Source: an uncultured Blautia sp. (lineage in GTDB: Bacteria > Bacillota > Clostridia > Lachnospirales > Lachnospiraceae). Taken from it: a stretch of 11,599 nucleotides of DNA. Both the position numbers and the translations under genes were made by a program. Under the pieces are notes generated by a model. That model was not told the DNA's origin. It was given only the letters and a program-made list of their open reading frames with translations, and searched no databases. Below, piece after piece: positions 1 to 7,157 of this stretch; position 1 is the first letter of the stretch; each line of letters opens with the position of its first letter. The stretch lies in NCBI GenBank assembly GCA_934371915.1, contig CAKROE010000074.1, forward strand, positions 1 through 11,599, in the 5' to 3' direction.

Positions 1-1702
1 GATTTTCCGTAAGGATTCCCTCAGGATGATCGGCTTTTACGGTTTCTTCACGGTCTCCGATACGCACCAGAACACATTTTGTCTCTGCATCCAGTACGGT
101 AAATCCGTTATTTGTGCTGTCTTTCATATCTTCTTCTGTTGCAAACAATGTGAATTTGTCTTTATATGGTGCACCTGCATACTGACAGAAAGAGCGACAG
201 TTTCCACATTCATTGCACATATAGTCTACGTGAAGGATCTGCAGTAACTCCATATCCGGCACTTCGATCAGCACATTTGCACGGTTTGGACATACATCGG
301 CGCAGTTTCCACAAACGCGTTTATGTCTGGTAAACTCTTTCTTTTCTCCAACGTCATTCTTTTTCAGGCAGTCAAGAAGAGGTGATTTTTCTTCGGTATG
401 TTTACCGGCCGCTTTCCTGCCTGTTTTGCGATAATGCGCATCTGTAAGTGAATCCTCTGCAAGCTTCTTCAGTGTTTCAACCTGAACCTCTCCACATTTT
501 CCGATTTCACAGCCATCTGCTTTCTCGGCAATTTTGGTCATCCATTTATATCCGCCCGGTTTCAGAAGTACCGTTGCAACTGTAACCGGCCAGATGCCGC
601 AGTCCACGATCTGATCAATGTTTTTCTGATCTGCCCCTCCCGAAAAAGACATCGGAAGTTTTCCGTCAAAAGATTCCGCAAGTCGTGCCGCAACTGAAAT
701 AGAAAGCGGGAACAATGCCTTGCCGGACATGTACATTTCTTCTCCCGGAAGTTCCTGCCTCTTAATATCAACAGGAAATGTATTGGTCAGCTTCACTCCG
801 AAAGAAAGACCTTCCTGTGCAGCGGTTTCCAGCAGACGTTTCAGCATCGGAACTGCGTCCTCATACTGCAGGTCATCTTTAAAATGGAAATCCGTAAATG
901 CCATATAATCATAGCCAAGATCATCCATTGCCTTTCTTACAAATTCATAGCCGAGAAGTGTTGGGTTACATTTTACATAGGTGTTGATATGCTTTTCTTT
1001 CAGAAGATACATCACGATATTTTCAATTTCCTGCGGCGGACATCCATGCATTGTGGAAAGTGTGATCGAATTGCAGATTTCTGCAGGGATCGCCTCGATA
1101 TCTTCTTTTGTCACATGTTCAAAAAGACTGATATGCTCCCGTAACCACTGTTTACACTCTTTAAAGATTGCTGTATCTCCGGCATCTTTCATCCCTTCAA
1201 TAAAGTCATCAATTTTTTTGTCTTTAATGCCCTCAAGGTTGTAACCACAGGACATGTTGAACTGGAATCCGTCCGGACTTCCAAGTCCGAATTCTTTTGC
1301 GATCACATGAATCAGGATCCAGCCTTTAATATACTCTTCCATTGCCTGCGGTACATAAAGTTCCGTCGACCATTCACAGTTGTATGCTTCATCTTCTGCC
1401 ACGATACATGGCTTCGGGACACATGCAGAAAGCTCCGGTCCATCCATTTTCTGTACGGTTTTTAATTCAAAAAATCTGGCACCTGCAACATAGGCTGCGA
1501 CAAGATTCTGTGCAAGCTGTGTATGCGGACCTGCTGCCGGTCCTACCGGATTTTCGAGTTTTCTTCCGAATATTTCGATTGTTTTTGACTGATCAGCCAC
1601 ATAGGCTTTCTGAATGCCAAACACCTGTCCTGTATTTTTATATTCGCTTAAGATCCATTCCATCAACTGTCCAAACGGAATGCTTTTCATAATATCACTC
1701 AT
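1..1702 (-). CDS. ygfK: YgfK-like putative selenate reductase / purine-pathway oxidoreductase subunit, C-terminus beyond the window
   Basis: The minus-strand frame is open from an ATG at 1702 to the left edge, giving 567 residues with no stop. Residues about 1-400 look like the dihydroorotate-dehydrogenase/dihydropyrimidine-dehydrogenase-like domain of YgfK (NPVGPAAGPHTQLAQN at 51-66, STMHGCPP at 216-223, SFSGGAD at 352-358). An iron-sulfur segment follows: C464-x2-C467-x3-C471-P and C496-x2-C499-x2-C502-x3-C506. The ATG has an AGGGAGG ribosome site 7 bases upstream (1710-1716). It lies 48 bases after ssnA, so the two are probably cotranscribed. YgfK in E. coli is encoded beside ssnA and xanthine-dehydrogenase-type genes and is annotated as a selenate reductase subunit; its natural reaction is not firmly established, and electron transfer in purine/urate catabolism is the likelier role in gut anaerobes. 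E. coli YgfK is about 1030 residues, with a GltD-like FAD/NAD(P) domain before the iron-sulfur region as I recall it. Here that domain is absent from the expected place. Family call firm, function inferred. Confidence 0.86.
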   Translation of the reverse strand, partial: MSDIMKSIPFGQLMEWILSEYKNTGQVFGIQKAYVADQSKTIEIFGRKLENPVGPAAGPHTQLAQNLVAAYVAGARFFELKTVQKMDGPELSACVPKPCIVAEDEAYNCEWSTELYVPQAMEEYIKGWILIHVIAKEFGLGSPDGFQFNMSCGYNLEGIKDKKIDDFIEGMKDAGDTAIFKECKQWLREHISLFEHVTKEDIEAIPAEICNSITLSTMHGCPPQEIENIVMYLLKEKHINTYVKCNPTLLGYEFVRKAMDDLGYDYMAFTDFHFKDDLQYEDAVPMLKRLLETAAQEGLSFGVKLTNTFPVDIKRQELPGEEMYMSGKALFPLSISVAARLAESFDGKLPMSFSGGADQKNIDQIVDCGIWPVTVATVLLKPGGYKWMTKIAEKADGCEIGKCGEVQVETLKKLAEDSLTDAHYRKTGRKAAGKHTEEKSPLLDCLKKNDVGEKKEFTRHKRVCGNCADVCPNRANVLIEVPDMELLQILHVDYMCNECGNCRSFCQYAGAPYKDKFTLFATEEDMKDSTNNGFTVLDAETKCVLVRIGDREETVKADHPEGILTEN

Positions 1703-1709
1703 ATGTATT

Positions 1710-1716
1710 CCTCCCT
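1710..1716 (-). promoter_or_regulatory. Ribosome binding site of ygfK
   Basis: On the minus strand the site reads AGGGAGG, 7 bases before the ATG at 1702. It fixes the start of the partial gene at the left edge; the next in-frame ATG (residue 5) has no comparable site. Confidence 0.8.
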
Positions 1717-1750
1717 GAATTCCTAAATGCTCTCCTGGTCTGCCAGCCAA

Positions 1751-3082
1751 TTATCTGTTTATATCCTCCGCCAGTTCTCTTGCAGCCTGACGGCAGTCTG
1801 CCATGATTTTCTCCTCATCGCATACCAGCACTTCACGATCCTTCATCAGAATCTCCCCGTTACATACGGTCGTTTGCACCATGCTTCCGTTTACCCCAAA
1901 CAGAAGATGACTGTTGCAGTTAGATGCATCCATCGGTGTCAGAGGATTATAATCAATTACGATTACATCGGCGGCTGCTCCCGCTTTCAATACTCCAAGC
2001 GGTTTCTTAAAATAACGGTTTGCTATCTTTGCATTTCCCTCAAACAACATCTGCGGAATCTCACTCCAGGCTGCCGTCGGATCGCAGAGATGGTGTTTAT
2101 GCAGAATATTCGCCACTTTCCAGGATTCCATCATATCATGGGTATAACCGTCTGTACCAAGTCCGGTCAGAATGCCCTTATGTACCAGTTCCATCGTCGG
2201 AGGACATCCACAGGCATTCCCCATATTTGATTCCGGATTGTGCACTACCATTGTATCTGTCTCTTTAATCAGATTCATCTCGTGTTCATTGATATATATA
2301 CAGTGTCCGAGAAGTGTCTTCGGTCCGAGGATATTCCAGTCATAAAGACGGTCTACGATACGTTTGCTGTGCTCTTTCAGACACTGGTGCAGATCATAAA
2401 TCCCCTCTGCCACATGGATGTGGTAACCGACACCTTCCGGCTTCAGTTCATTACAGAGTGCCATCGTTTCATCAGAGATTGTGAAAGATGCATGCATTCC
2501 CATCATGGCAGCCAGCATATCACTGTCATCTTCGCTCGCATGTCGGATGAAGTTTACATTCTCCATCACAGATTTCCGTGATTTTTCCATTCCGTCTCTG
2601 TCAGAGATTTCATAACAGAGGCAGGTACGGACTCCAAGATCTTTTGCCGCTTCTTCGATCATATACAACGAGCCTTCGATATGCCCAAAACTTGCATGAT
2701 GGTCAAATACCGTCGTAACACCATTCTTTATAGAATCAATGTATGTCGCATACGCGGAAAGCTTCGTCTGTTCCAGTGTCAGATGACGGTCGATGTTCCA
2801 CCACATCCCATCCAGAATATCCAGAAATCCTTTCGGGTTGTAGCCGTTGACATTTAATCCTCTCGCAAATGCACTGTAAATATGTTCATGTACATTGATA
2901 AAAGCCGGCATGATGACTCCGCCATGTGCATCTGTAAATTCCGCATCCGGATATGTGTTTTTTACTTCTTCTGTTGTCCCCACCATGGTTATGGTGTTCC
3001 CATCCATTGCTACTGCTCCATTTTCATAAAAAGCATTGGATGCGTCCCGTGTGATCATTCTTCCGTTTCCGATAATCCGCAT
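1751..3082 (-). CDS. ssnA: SsnA family putative aminohydrolase
   Basis: This encodes a 443-residue cytoplasmic metal-dependent amidohydrolase, the usual length of SsnA (E. coli about 442). Visible family features are the HxH metal pair at H65/H67 in NVHEHIYSA, DHHA at 128-131, H221/H223 in YHIHVAEG with E226, H260 in LLGHCIYI, HN at 281-282, and D311 in GLGTDG. The closest well-known relatives deaminate or hydrolyse ring C-N bonds (guanine deaminase, chlorohydrolase, cytosine deaminase types). SsnA itself has no firmly proven substrate known to me; a purine-derived ring is the reasonable guess because the gene clusters with ygfK and other purine genes in E. coli and in gut anaerobes that degrade urate. 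The start is the ATG at 3082, chosen for its AGGGAGG site 6 bases upstream and for length match; a TTG at 3115 in frame adds 11 residues but has no ribosome site. It is the first gene of a unit with ygfK. Confidence 0.93.
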   Translation of the reverse strand: MRIIGNGRMITRDASNAFYENGAVAMDGNTITMVGTTEEVKNTYPDAEFTDAHGGVIMPAFINVHEHIYSAFARGLNVNGYNPKGFLDILDGMWWNIDRHLTLEQTKLSAYATYIDSIKNGVTTVFDHHASFGHIEGSLYMIEEAAKDLGVRTCLCYEISDRDGMEKSRKSVMENVNFIRHASEDDSDMLAAMMGMHASFTISDETMALCNELKPEGVGYHIHVAEGIYDLHQCLKEHSKRIVDRLYDWNILGPKTLLGHCIYINEHEMNLIKETDTMVVHNPESNMGNACGCPPTMELVHKGILTGLGTDGYTHDMMESWKVANILHKHHLCDPTAAWSEIPQMLFEGNAKIANRYFKKPLGVLKAGAAADVIVIDYNPLTPMDASNCNSHLLFGVNGSMVQTTVCNGEILMKDREVLVCDEEKIMADCRQAARELAEDINR

Positions 3083-3088
3083 ATACGT

Positions 3089-3095
3089 CCTCCCT
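3089..3095 (-). promoter_or_regulatory. Ribosome binding site that decides the ssnA start
   Basis: AGGGAGG on the minus strand, 6 bases from the ATG at 3082. It rules against the longer TTG-initiated version beginning at 3115. The same AGGGAGG sequence precedes ygfK. Confidence 0.82.
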
Positions 3096-3160
3096 GCCTT
3101 GTGAATTTTTTCCAATCTACAATAAAATTTCCCATAAGTTTTCGGTGTTTTGTACTATAT

Positions 3161-3189
3161 AATGTAACATATTTTCTATATTATTTCAA
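3161..3189 (-). promoter_or_regulatory. Weak candidate promoter for ssnA-ygfK
   Basis: The gap 3083-3313 (231 bases) holds no gene; it contains the cobC-side terminator and a very AT-rich stretch. Reading the minus strand, TTGAAA (3184-3189) and TACATT (3161-3166) are 17 bases apart, about 80 bases before the ssnA start. The -10 match is mediocre, and TATAGT (3154-3159) is a better -10 without a good -35. A promoter must lie in this gap because a strong terminator closes the upstream operon, but the exact hexamers are uncertain. I see no riboswitch-like structure or clear operator palindrome. Confidence 0.3.
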
Positions 3190-3241
3190 CCTGATTTGCA
3201 ATTTTCTTTTGGTGTTCAAAAAAATTTTGTATATTTTAAAT

Positions 3242-3275
3242 AAAAAAAACGACGGAACCTTATTCTGCTCCGTCG
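3242..3275 (-). terminator. Intrinsic terminator after cobC
   Basis: On the minus strand CGACGGA (3275-3269) pairs perfectly with TCCGTCG (3256-3250) around a 12-base loop and is followed at once by eight Ts (3249-3242). It starts 38 bases after the cobC stop. On the plus strand the hairpin is not followed by a T run, so it acts in one direction. It marks the end of the long operon and isolates ssnA-ygfK. Confidence 0.9.
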
Positions 3276-3313
3276 CTGCTTTTACTATATCATATTTTTA
3301 TCCTTCTGAAAAG

Positions 3314-3907
3314 CTATTTTTGCTCTCCCAGAAGCTTCAGATTTCTCCTGTCTTTTTTCCAGAGGACAGGATCCAGTTCCACAAGATAACCGCATCCATT
3401 CCCTACATGCCACTCATAAAATTCTTTTTTGGGAAGTACATATTGCTCCATGATATTCATGATCGTGCCTCCATGTACAACCAGTGCCGCCTCTGTAATT
3501 TCTTCCCGGATACAGGCAGTCACTGCCCGCTGAAAGCCTTCCAGATTACGAACCGCACATTCCTCTTTGCTTTCACCGCCAGGAAACGCAAGAATTCCAT
3601 TGCTGTCTATCCATTCCTGATATCTCGAATCACCGGAAAGTTCTTTGTAGTTTTTATTTTCAAATTCCCCGAAATCACACTCTGCAAGCTGATCAATAAT
3701 CCGTACTTTCGGATCATCAAACAGGATTGCCGCGGTTTCAAGGCATCGCTTAAGCGGACTCACAAACACCGCCTGCGGTTTTGGATATGTAAACTTTCTG
3801 AGCAGTTCTCTGCCTTCCTCACACAATGGTTCGTCTGTCACTCCGATGTAACGCTGATATCTGTTTCCTTCCGTCATGCCATGACGGATCAGCCAGATCT
3901 TAAGCAT
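3314..3907 (-). CDS. cobC: Histidine phosphatase, probable alpha-ribazole phosphatase (CobC type)
   Basis: The 197-residue protein belongs to the phosphoglycerate-mutase/histidine-phosphatase superfamily. It shows the catalytic LIRHGMTEGN motif with the phospho-accepting H9 (RHG at 8-10), R54 in VSPLKRC, an acidic ECDFGEFENK segment at 76-85, and the second catalytic histidine H145 in LVVHGGT. In cobalamin synthesis CobC removes phosphate from alpha-ribazole-5'-phosphate or from adenosylcobalamin-5'-phosphate, the step beside CobT and CobS. The superfamily is broad, so the substrate is assigned by context: it is the last of five contiguous cobalamin nucleotide-loop genes. Its ATG overlaps the stop of the preceding gene by eight bases (ATGCTTAA), with no strong ribosome site of its own, which suggests translational coupling. 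A terminator follows 38 bases downstream. Confidence 0.88.
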   Translation of the reverse strand: MLKIWLIRHGMTEGNRYQRYIGVTDEPLCEEGRELLRKFTYPKPQAVFVSPLKRCLETAAILFDDPKVRIIDQLAECDFGEFENKNYKELSGDSRYQEWIDSNGILAFPGGESKEECAVRNLEGFQRAVTACIREEITEAALVVHGGTIMNIMEQYVLPKKEFYEWHVGNGCGYLVELDPVLWKKDRRNLKLLGEQK

Positions 3908-4280
3908 CTTTGATCACCGTCCCTATTCCACATACAACTCTCATCACCTGTGTGCTGTATGCTGCAAGTTTCGTACATACTCTGCCAACCGCTTCACGAT
4001 ATGCCCGATCAAATGCATCGATTGGCACAACACCGTATCCCACTTCATCTGATACGAGAAGCACCTGTGGATTAACCTGAATCAGTCGTTCCGCAAGTTC
4101 ACTGACATCGTTTCCGTTCTTCATTTCTTTTCGGATAAATTCATGAAAACACAAGATGCCCTGTGCGGATGCGATCATCTCCCAGTCAGCATCCGCACCG
4201 TTTACCCAGTCAATATCCGGATATATTTTTTTTGCCAGAAGTGTTTTTCCCTGAAACGCTCCCCCTATGATCATCTTCAT
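3900..4280 (-). CDS. Short CobU-like P-loop protein in the cobalamin operon
   Basis: This 126-residue protein resembles a shortened CobU (adenosylcobinamide kinase / adenosylcobinamide-phosphate guanylyltransferase). A P-loop, GGAFQGKT, is at residues 6-13. The C-terminal part keeps the canonical CobU features SDEVGYGVVP (77-86), AFDRAYREAVGR (89-100) and a terminal VVCGIGTVIK (115-124). CobU is normally about 180 residues; the missing part is the middle, including the RxxxxH region whose histidine is guanylylated. It could bind nucleotide and perhaps phosphorylate cobinamide, but guanylyltransfer looks unlikely. It sits between cobS (10-base gap, GAGG site upstream of its ATG) and cobC (8-base overlap), so a role in cobalamin nucleotide-loop assembly is a strong contextual inference. 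A full-length CobU is encoded two genes upstream. The exact activity is unproven. Confidence 0.8.
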   Translation of the reverse strand: MKMIIGGAFQGKTLLAKKIYPDIDWVNGADADWEMIASAQGILCFHEFIRKEMKNGNDVSELAERLIQVNPQVLLVSDEVGYGVVPIDAFDRAYREAVGRVCTKLAAYSTQVMRVVCGIGTVIKDA

Positions 4281-4290
4281 AATTTTATCC

Positions 4291-5073
4291 TCACGCCTTA
4301 TAAAACATCATAACCACCGCCAGCACCAGAGGCATCCACATCTCGCAGAGGCATAGAAAATATCCTGAAAGATCACCGGTCGTACCGCCGAAATATTTCA
4401 TTGCCTTATATCTGTAAAATGCAAATACCAGCAGGGCCGTCACAAACATGGAAACACCCCATACCGGCTGTATCCAGATCATCACTGCCGCCAGGATCAC
4501 AAGATAGATTACCAGTGTATTGTGCACTTTTTTATCTTCTGCCTTACGAGAAAACTCTGCGACCGTACCACTTGCATTCGCCTTCGGCAACGTGATCACA
4601 CCAAGTCCTGAAAGACATCTTGAAACCATATAGCCACATGCAAGAAGGTACATTGCCGTCCGATCGTCTGTTTCTGTAATCTGAGTCATTGTCCCAAACA
4701 ATACAAAAAAATATACACATGCCGTAATAACAGCAAATGCACCCGCATGTGAATCTTTGAGTATCTCCAGACGTTTTTCTCTGTCACGCCAGGAACTTAA
4801 AGCATCTGAGGTATCCAGAAGTCCATCTATATGAATTCCACCTGTGAGGATCACCGGCACAAGAACCAGCACCATTGCCGTAAATGAATTTCCGAACTCC
4901 AGATATCTGCAGATCCATTCTGCCGCCAAAAGTACAATACCGATCGCCGTTCCGATAAACGGAAAAAAACAAAGCATGTATTTCATATTTTCTTCTGTCC
5001 ACTCTGCCTGAGGCATCGGAATTTTTGAAAACATGGAAAATGCAATTTTGAAGCTGTTCCAGAGACTTTTCAT
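4291..5073 (-). CDS. cobS: Adenosylcobinamide-GDP ribazoletransferase (cobalamin synthase)
   Basis: CobS joins adenosylcobinamide-GDP to alpha-ribazole or its phosphate, the last joining step of the cobalamin nucleotide loop, and is an integral membrane enzyme. The 260-residue length is normal. Signature motifs are HIDGLLDTSDAL at 81-92 with conserved acidic residues, RLEILKDSHAG at 101-111, and FGGTTGDLSG at 228-237. Hydrophobic spans near 36-52, 64-79, 112-128, 139-157, 187-203, 204-220 and 245-257 fit a polytopic protein. The ATG has a GGAGGGAAG site upstream and shares one base with the cobU stop (TGATG), so translation is coupled. I see no truncation or missing motif. Confidence 0.95.
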   Translation of the reverse strand: MKSLWNSFKIAFSMFSKIPMPQAEWTEENMKYMLCFFPFIGTAIGIVLLAAEWICRYLEFGNSFTAMVLVLVPVILTGGIHIDGLLDTSDALSSWRDREKRLEILKDSHAGAFAVITACVYFFVLFGTMTQITETDDRTAMYLLACGYMVSRCLSGLGVITLPKANASGTVAEFSRKAEDKKVHNTLVIYLVILAAVMIWIQPVWGVSMFVTALLVFAFYRYKAMKYFGGTTGDLSGYFLCLCEMWMPLVLAVVMMFYKA

Positions 5074-5624
5074 CAGTGAACTTCCCTCCTGTTCGTATCA
5101 GAAACTGTATATTTTTTGTGATATACAGGGATTCCATACACCACTTCTACCACTTCATCCGCCATATCTGCAAGCTTCTGATTGATCATTCCTAAATATT
5201 CCTGATAAAGCTTTGTATCACCCTGGTATTCTGTCGCTTCTGAAAAGATCTCATTTGTTACGATCACAAGATTTTTGGTCTGTTTTTGCAGAAATCCCAC
5301 GCCTCCTGTTACTGCTTCTACAGTATTTTCGTGCGCACCGTTTTCCTGAAACATCTCATTCGCCACCAGATTAGACATACATTCCAGAAGAACCGTACTG
5401 CCTTCCGGAACCGCAGCCCGTGCAAGTCCGGTGTAACACTCCAGTGTATCAAACCCTTTACCCTGTCGCATAGCCTGATGACGCTTCACACGCTTTTTGC
5501 TCTCTTCGTCAAACGGGTACATAGTCGCTATATAAATACGCCTGGCCTTTCCGAAAGACACAATACAATCTTCCGCAAAGGCAGATTTTCCACTGCCGCT
5601 TCCGCCGGTTACAAGAATCATCAT
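5073..5624 (-). CDS. cobU: Adenosylcobinamide kinase / adenosylcobinamide-phosphate guanylyltransferase (CobU type, diverged C-terminus)
   Basis: CobU phosphorylates adenosylcobinamide and then transfers GMP to it, giving adenosylcobinamide-GDP for CobS. At 183 residues it has the normal length. The P-loop GGSGSGKS is at 7-14, YIATMYPFDEE at 31-41, and RVKRHQAMR (45-53) carries H49, matching the histidine that is guanylylated in Salmonella CobU. LLECMSNLVANE (79-90) and TNE (123-125) also fit. Unusually, the family's NEVGxGIVP segment is replaced here by NEIFSEATEYQGD (124-136), although the following INQKLADMADEVV is normal. The short CobU-like protein two genes downstream keeps exactly the GVVP segment. 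The start ATG is at 5624, two bases after the cobT stop, with AAGGAG inside the cobT end; the next codon is also ATG. Confidence 0.9.
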   Translation of the reverse strand: MMILVTGGSGSGKSAFAEDCIVSFGKARRIYIATMYPFDEESKKRVKRHQAMRQGKGFDTLECYTGLARAAVPEGSTVLLECMSNLVANEMFQENGAHENTVEAVTGGVGFLQKQTKNLVIVTNEIFSEATEYQGDTKLYQEYLGMINQKLADMADEVVEVVYGIPVYHKKYTVSDTNRREVH

Positions 5625-5626
5625 GT

Positions 5627-6691
5627 TTATACAAGCTCCTTATACTGTTCCACATGGATATCCTCAAATGTACTCATCGATTCATAAACGGCAACTCCCA
5701 TATCGAGGAACGGGAACAGTGCCACAGCTCCGCTTCCTTCACCGAGACACATTTCTCCATAGAGCACCGCTTCCTTGCCAAGTGCTTCGAGAATCAGATG
5801 CGCCGCCGGTTCTTTTGATACATGAGATGCAATCATATAGTCTCCCGCCTGCGGACAGATACGCTGTGCGATCAATGCTGCCACACAGGAGATAAATCCG
5901 TCGATCACAACCGGCACACCAAGAGCAGCTCCACCCAGAAACATACCTGCCATACCGGCAATATCGAATCCTCCGACCTTTGCCAGTACATCGATTGCAT
6001 CTTCCGGATCAGGCCGGTTGACTGCAATTGCTTTTTTGATTGCATGTATCTTACGGTCCAGTCCGTCTCCGGAAAGCCCTGCACCGCGTCCCGTCATTTC
6101 CTCAACCGGACGCTTCAGAAGCACAGATGCTACCGCACTGCTGGTCGTCGTATTTCCGATTCCCATTTCTCCCGTTGCCAGAAGGCCGTAACCGTCTTCT
6201 TTCAGACGACGCACCATTTCAATGCCTGCCTCCAGCGCCTGCACTGCCTGTTCTCTTGTCATGGCAGGCTCCTTTGTCATATTTGCTGTTCCACATGCAA
6301 CTTTCAGCTCTGTCGATACCCTTGTATCTACTGCCATACCGATATCGACCGGAATGACTTTGGTTCCACACTGTCTGCTCATCACACACGCAGAGGTATC
6401 TCCGAAAAGGAAATTTTCCGCAACGATTGCTGTCACTTCCTGTCCGGTCTGGGTCACTCCCTCTTCTACCACACCATTATCTGCACACATCGGAACCAAC
6501 GCACGCTTTTTTATATGCATATCCGGATCTCCAGTAATTCCTGCGATCTGAATGACCAGTTTTTCCATTTTGCCAAGAGAATGCAGCGGTTTTGCGATGC
6601 TGTCCCATCGTTTTGCCGCAATCTTCATTGCTCTTTCATCTAATGGTTTTATCTGAACAAGAGTTTCTTCCAATGTCATTTTGTTTTCCAT
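5627..6691 (-). CDS. cobT: Nicotinate-nucleotide--dimethylbenzimidazole phosphoribosyltransferase
   Basis: CobT moves ribose phosphate from nicotinate mononucleotide to the lower-ligand base, giving alpha-ribazole phosphate. With the start at 6691 it is 354 residues, normal for the family. Motifs include KPLHSLGKME at 34-43, ADNGVVEEGVTQTG at 70-83, TGEMGIGNTT at 173-182, GRGAGLSGDGL at 201-211 and LGEGSGA at 316-322, where E318 matches the catalytic glutamate of Salmonella CobT. The start is GAGAAG-assisted (6698-6703); an ATG at 6679, with GGGAG 12 bases away, is an alternative four residues shorter. A longer reading to 6745 is not believed because it would run into gtrA. The gene begins 31 bases after gtrA with no room for a riboswitch, and leads into cobU. 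Confidence 0.95.
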   Translation of the reverse strand: MENKMTLEETLVQIKPLDERAMKIAAKRWDSIAKPLHSLGKMEKLVIQIAGITGDPDMHIKKRALVPMCADNGVVEEGVTQTGQEVTAIVAENFLFGDTSACVMSRQCGTKVIPVDIGMAVDTRVSTELKVACGTANMTKEPAMTREQAVQALEAGIEMVRRLKEDGYGLLATGEMGIGNTTTSSAVASVLLKRPVEEMTGRGAGLSGDGLDRKIHAIKKAIAVNRPDPEDAIDVLAKVGGFDIAGMAGMFLGGAALGVPVVIDGFISCVAALIAQRICPQAGDYMIASHVSKEPAAHLILEALGKEAVLYGEMCLGEGSGAVALFPFLDMGVAVYESMSTFEDIHVEQYKELV

Positions 6692-6722
6692 CTCCCACTT
6701 CTCTTTGCATATGCCATAATGC

Positions 6723-7145
6723 TTATTTTCCTGTAGTAAATACAAAGAATTTACTGAATATGTAGTTCAACGCCAGTACGATAAACTGAGTACAGAATTT
6801 TCCAACCATTCCGTTCATTCCCATTACTTCAACAAGCAGCCATACTCCGCCGACTTCAATCACCATCGTCAGAAGTCTTGCACTTACAAATTTGCAAAAC
6901 GGCTGTATATGGTCTTTCAGTGTCTCACATTTATCCTGAAATACATATTTTGAATTAACTACATATGCAAAAATGATCGCCACAACAATTGATATCACAT
7001 TTGCGATATTCAAATTTACATGGCAGATATTCCAAAATATATAAAAACATACAAGATTCACTAAAGTCGTGCATCCGCCAAAAAATATGTATCTGACCAC
7101 ATCATTTCCATACAGGCGAAGAACCAGGTCTTTGATTTTTTTCAT
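6723..7145 (-). CDS. GtrA family small membrane protein (probable lipid-linked sugar flippase)
   Basis: The 140-residue protein has four hydrophobic spans (about 16-38, 45-65, 88-107, 116-132) and the repeated GtrA-family motif: NSKYVF at 64-69 and NYIFSKFFVF at 127-136. Family members such as GtrA and GtcA are thought to help move undecaprenyl-phosphate-linked sugars across the cytoplasmic membrane, though this is largely inferred from genetics. It lies 12 bases after a GT2 glycosyltransferase of the polyisoprenyl-phosphate type, its normal partner, and has a strong ribosome site (AAGAGGAG) before its ATG. Family certain; the sugar is unknown. Confidence 0.9.
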   Translation of the reverse strand: MKKIKDLVLRLYGNDVVRYIFFGGCTTLVNLVCFYIFWNICHVNLNIANVISIVVAIIFAYVVNSKYVFQDKCETLKDHIQPFCKFVSARLLTMVIEVGGVWLLVEVMGMNGMVGKFCTQFIVLALNYIFSKFFVFTTGK

Positions 7146-7157
7146 TGTTTTCTCCTC

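Noticed and set aside
1736..1747. A small hairpin (CTGG-TCTG-CCAG) between ssnA and ygfK
   Set aside because: A four-base stem without a T run is too weak to be called a terminator or processing site.
1727..2230. A 167-codon plus-strand open frame inside ssnA
   Set aside because: It is antisense to the conserved C-terminal half of ssnA and has no recognisable features.
3083..3115. An 11-residue extension of SsnA starting at TTG 3115
   Set aside because: The AGGGAGG site at 3089-3095 and the usual family length both support the ATG at 3082.
3151..3170. A possible operator palindrome upstream of ssnA (TGTAC...GTAACA)
   Set aside because: The arms match only at the outer three bases unless a gap is allowed, which is expected by chance in such AT-rich sequence.
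2882..3913. A 343-codon open frame on the plus strand across the ssnA start, the intergenic gap and all of cobC
   Set aside because: It lies opposite two well-recognised genes and a terminator, its product is rich in Phe, His, Cys and Ile without a recognisable domain, and no good ribosome site was noted. It is an antisense shadow.
5822..6643. A 273-codon plus-strand open frame inside cobT
   Set aside because: It is fully antisense to cobT, Cys- and His-rich in the manner of a shadow frame, and resembles no family I know.
6692..6745. An 18-residue N-terminal extension of CobT
   Set aside because: It would overlap the end of gtrA, is not needed for the normal CobT length, and a ribosome site lies before the ATG at 6691.
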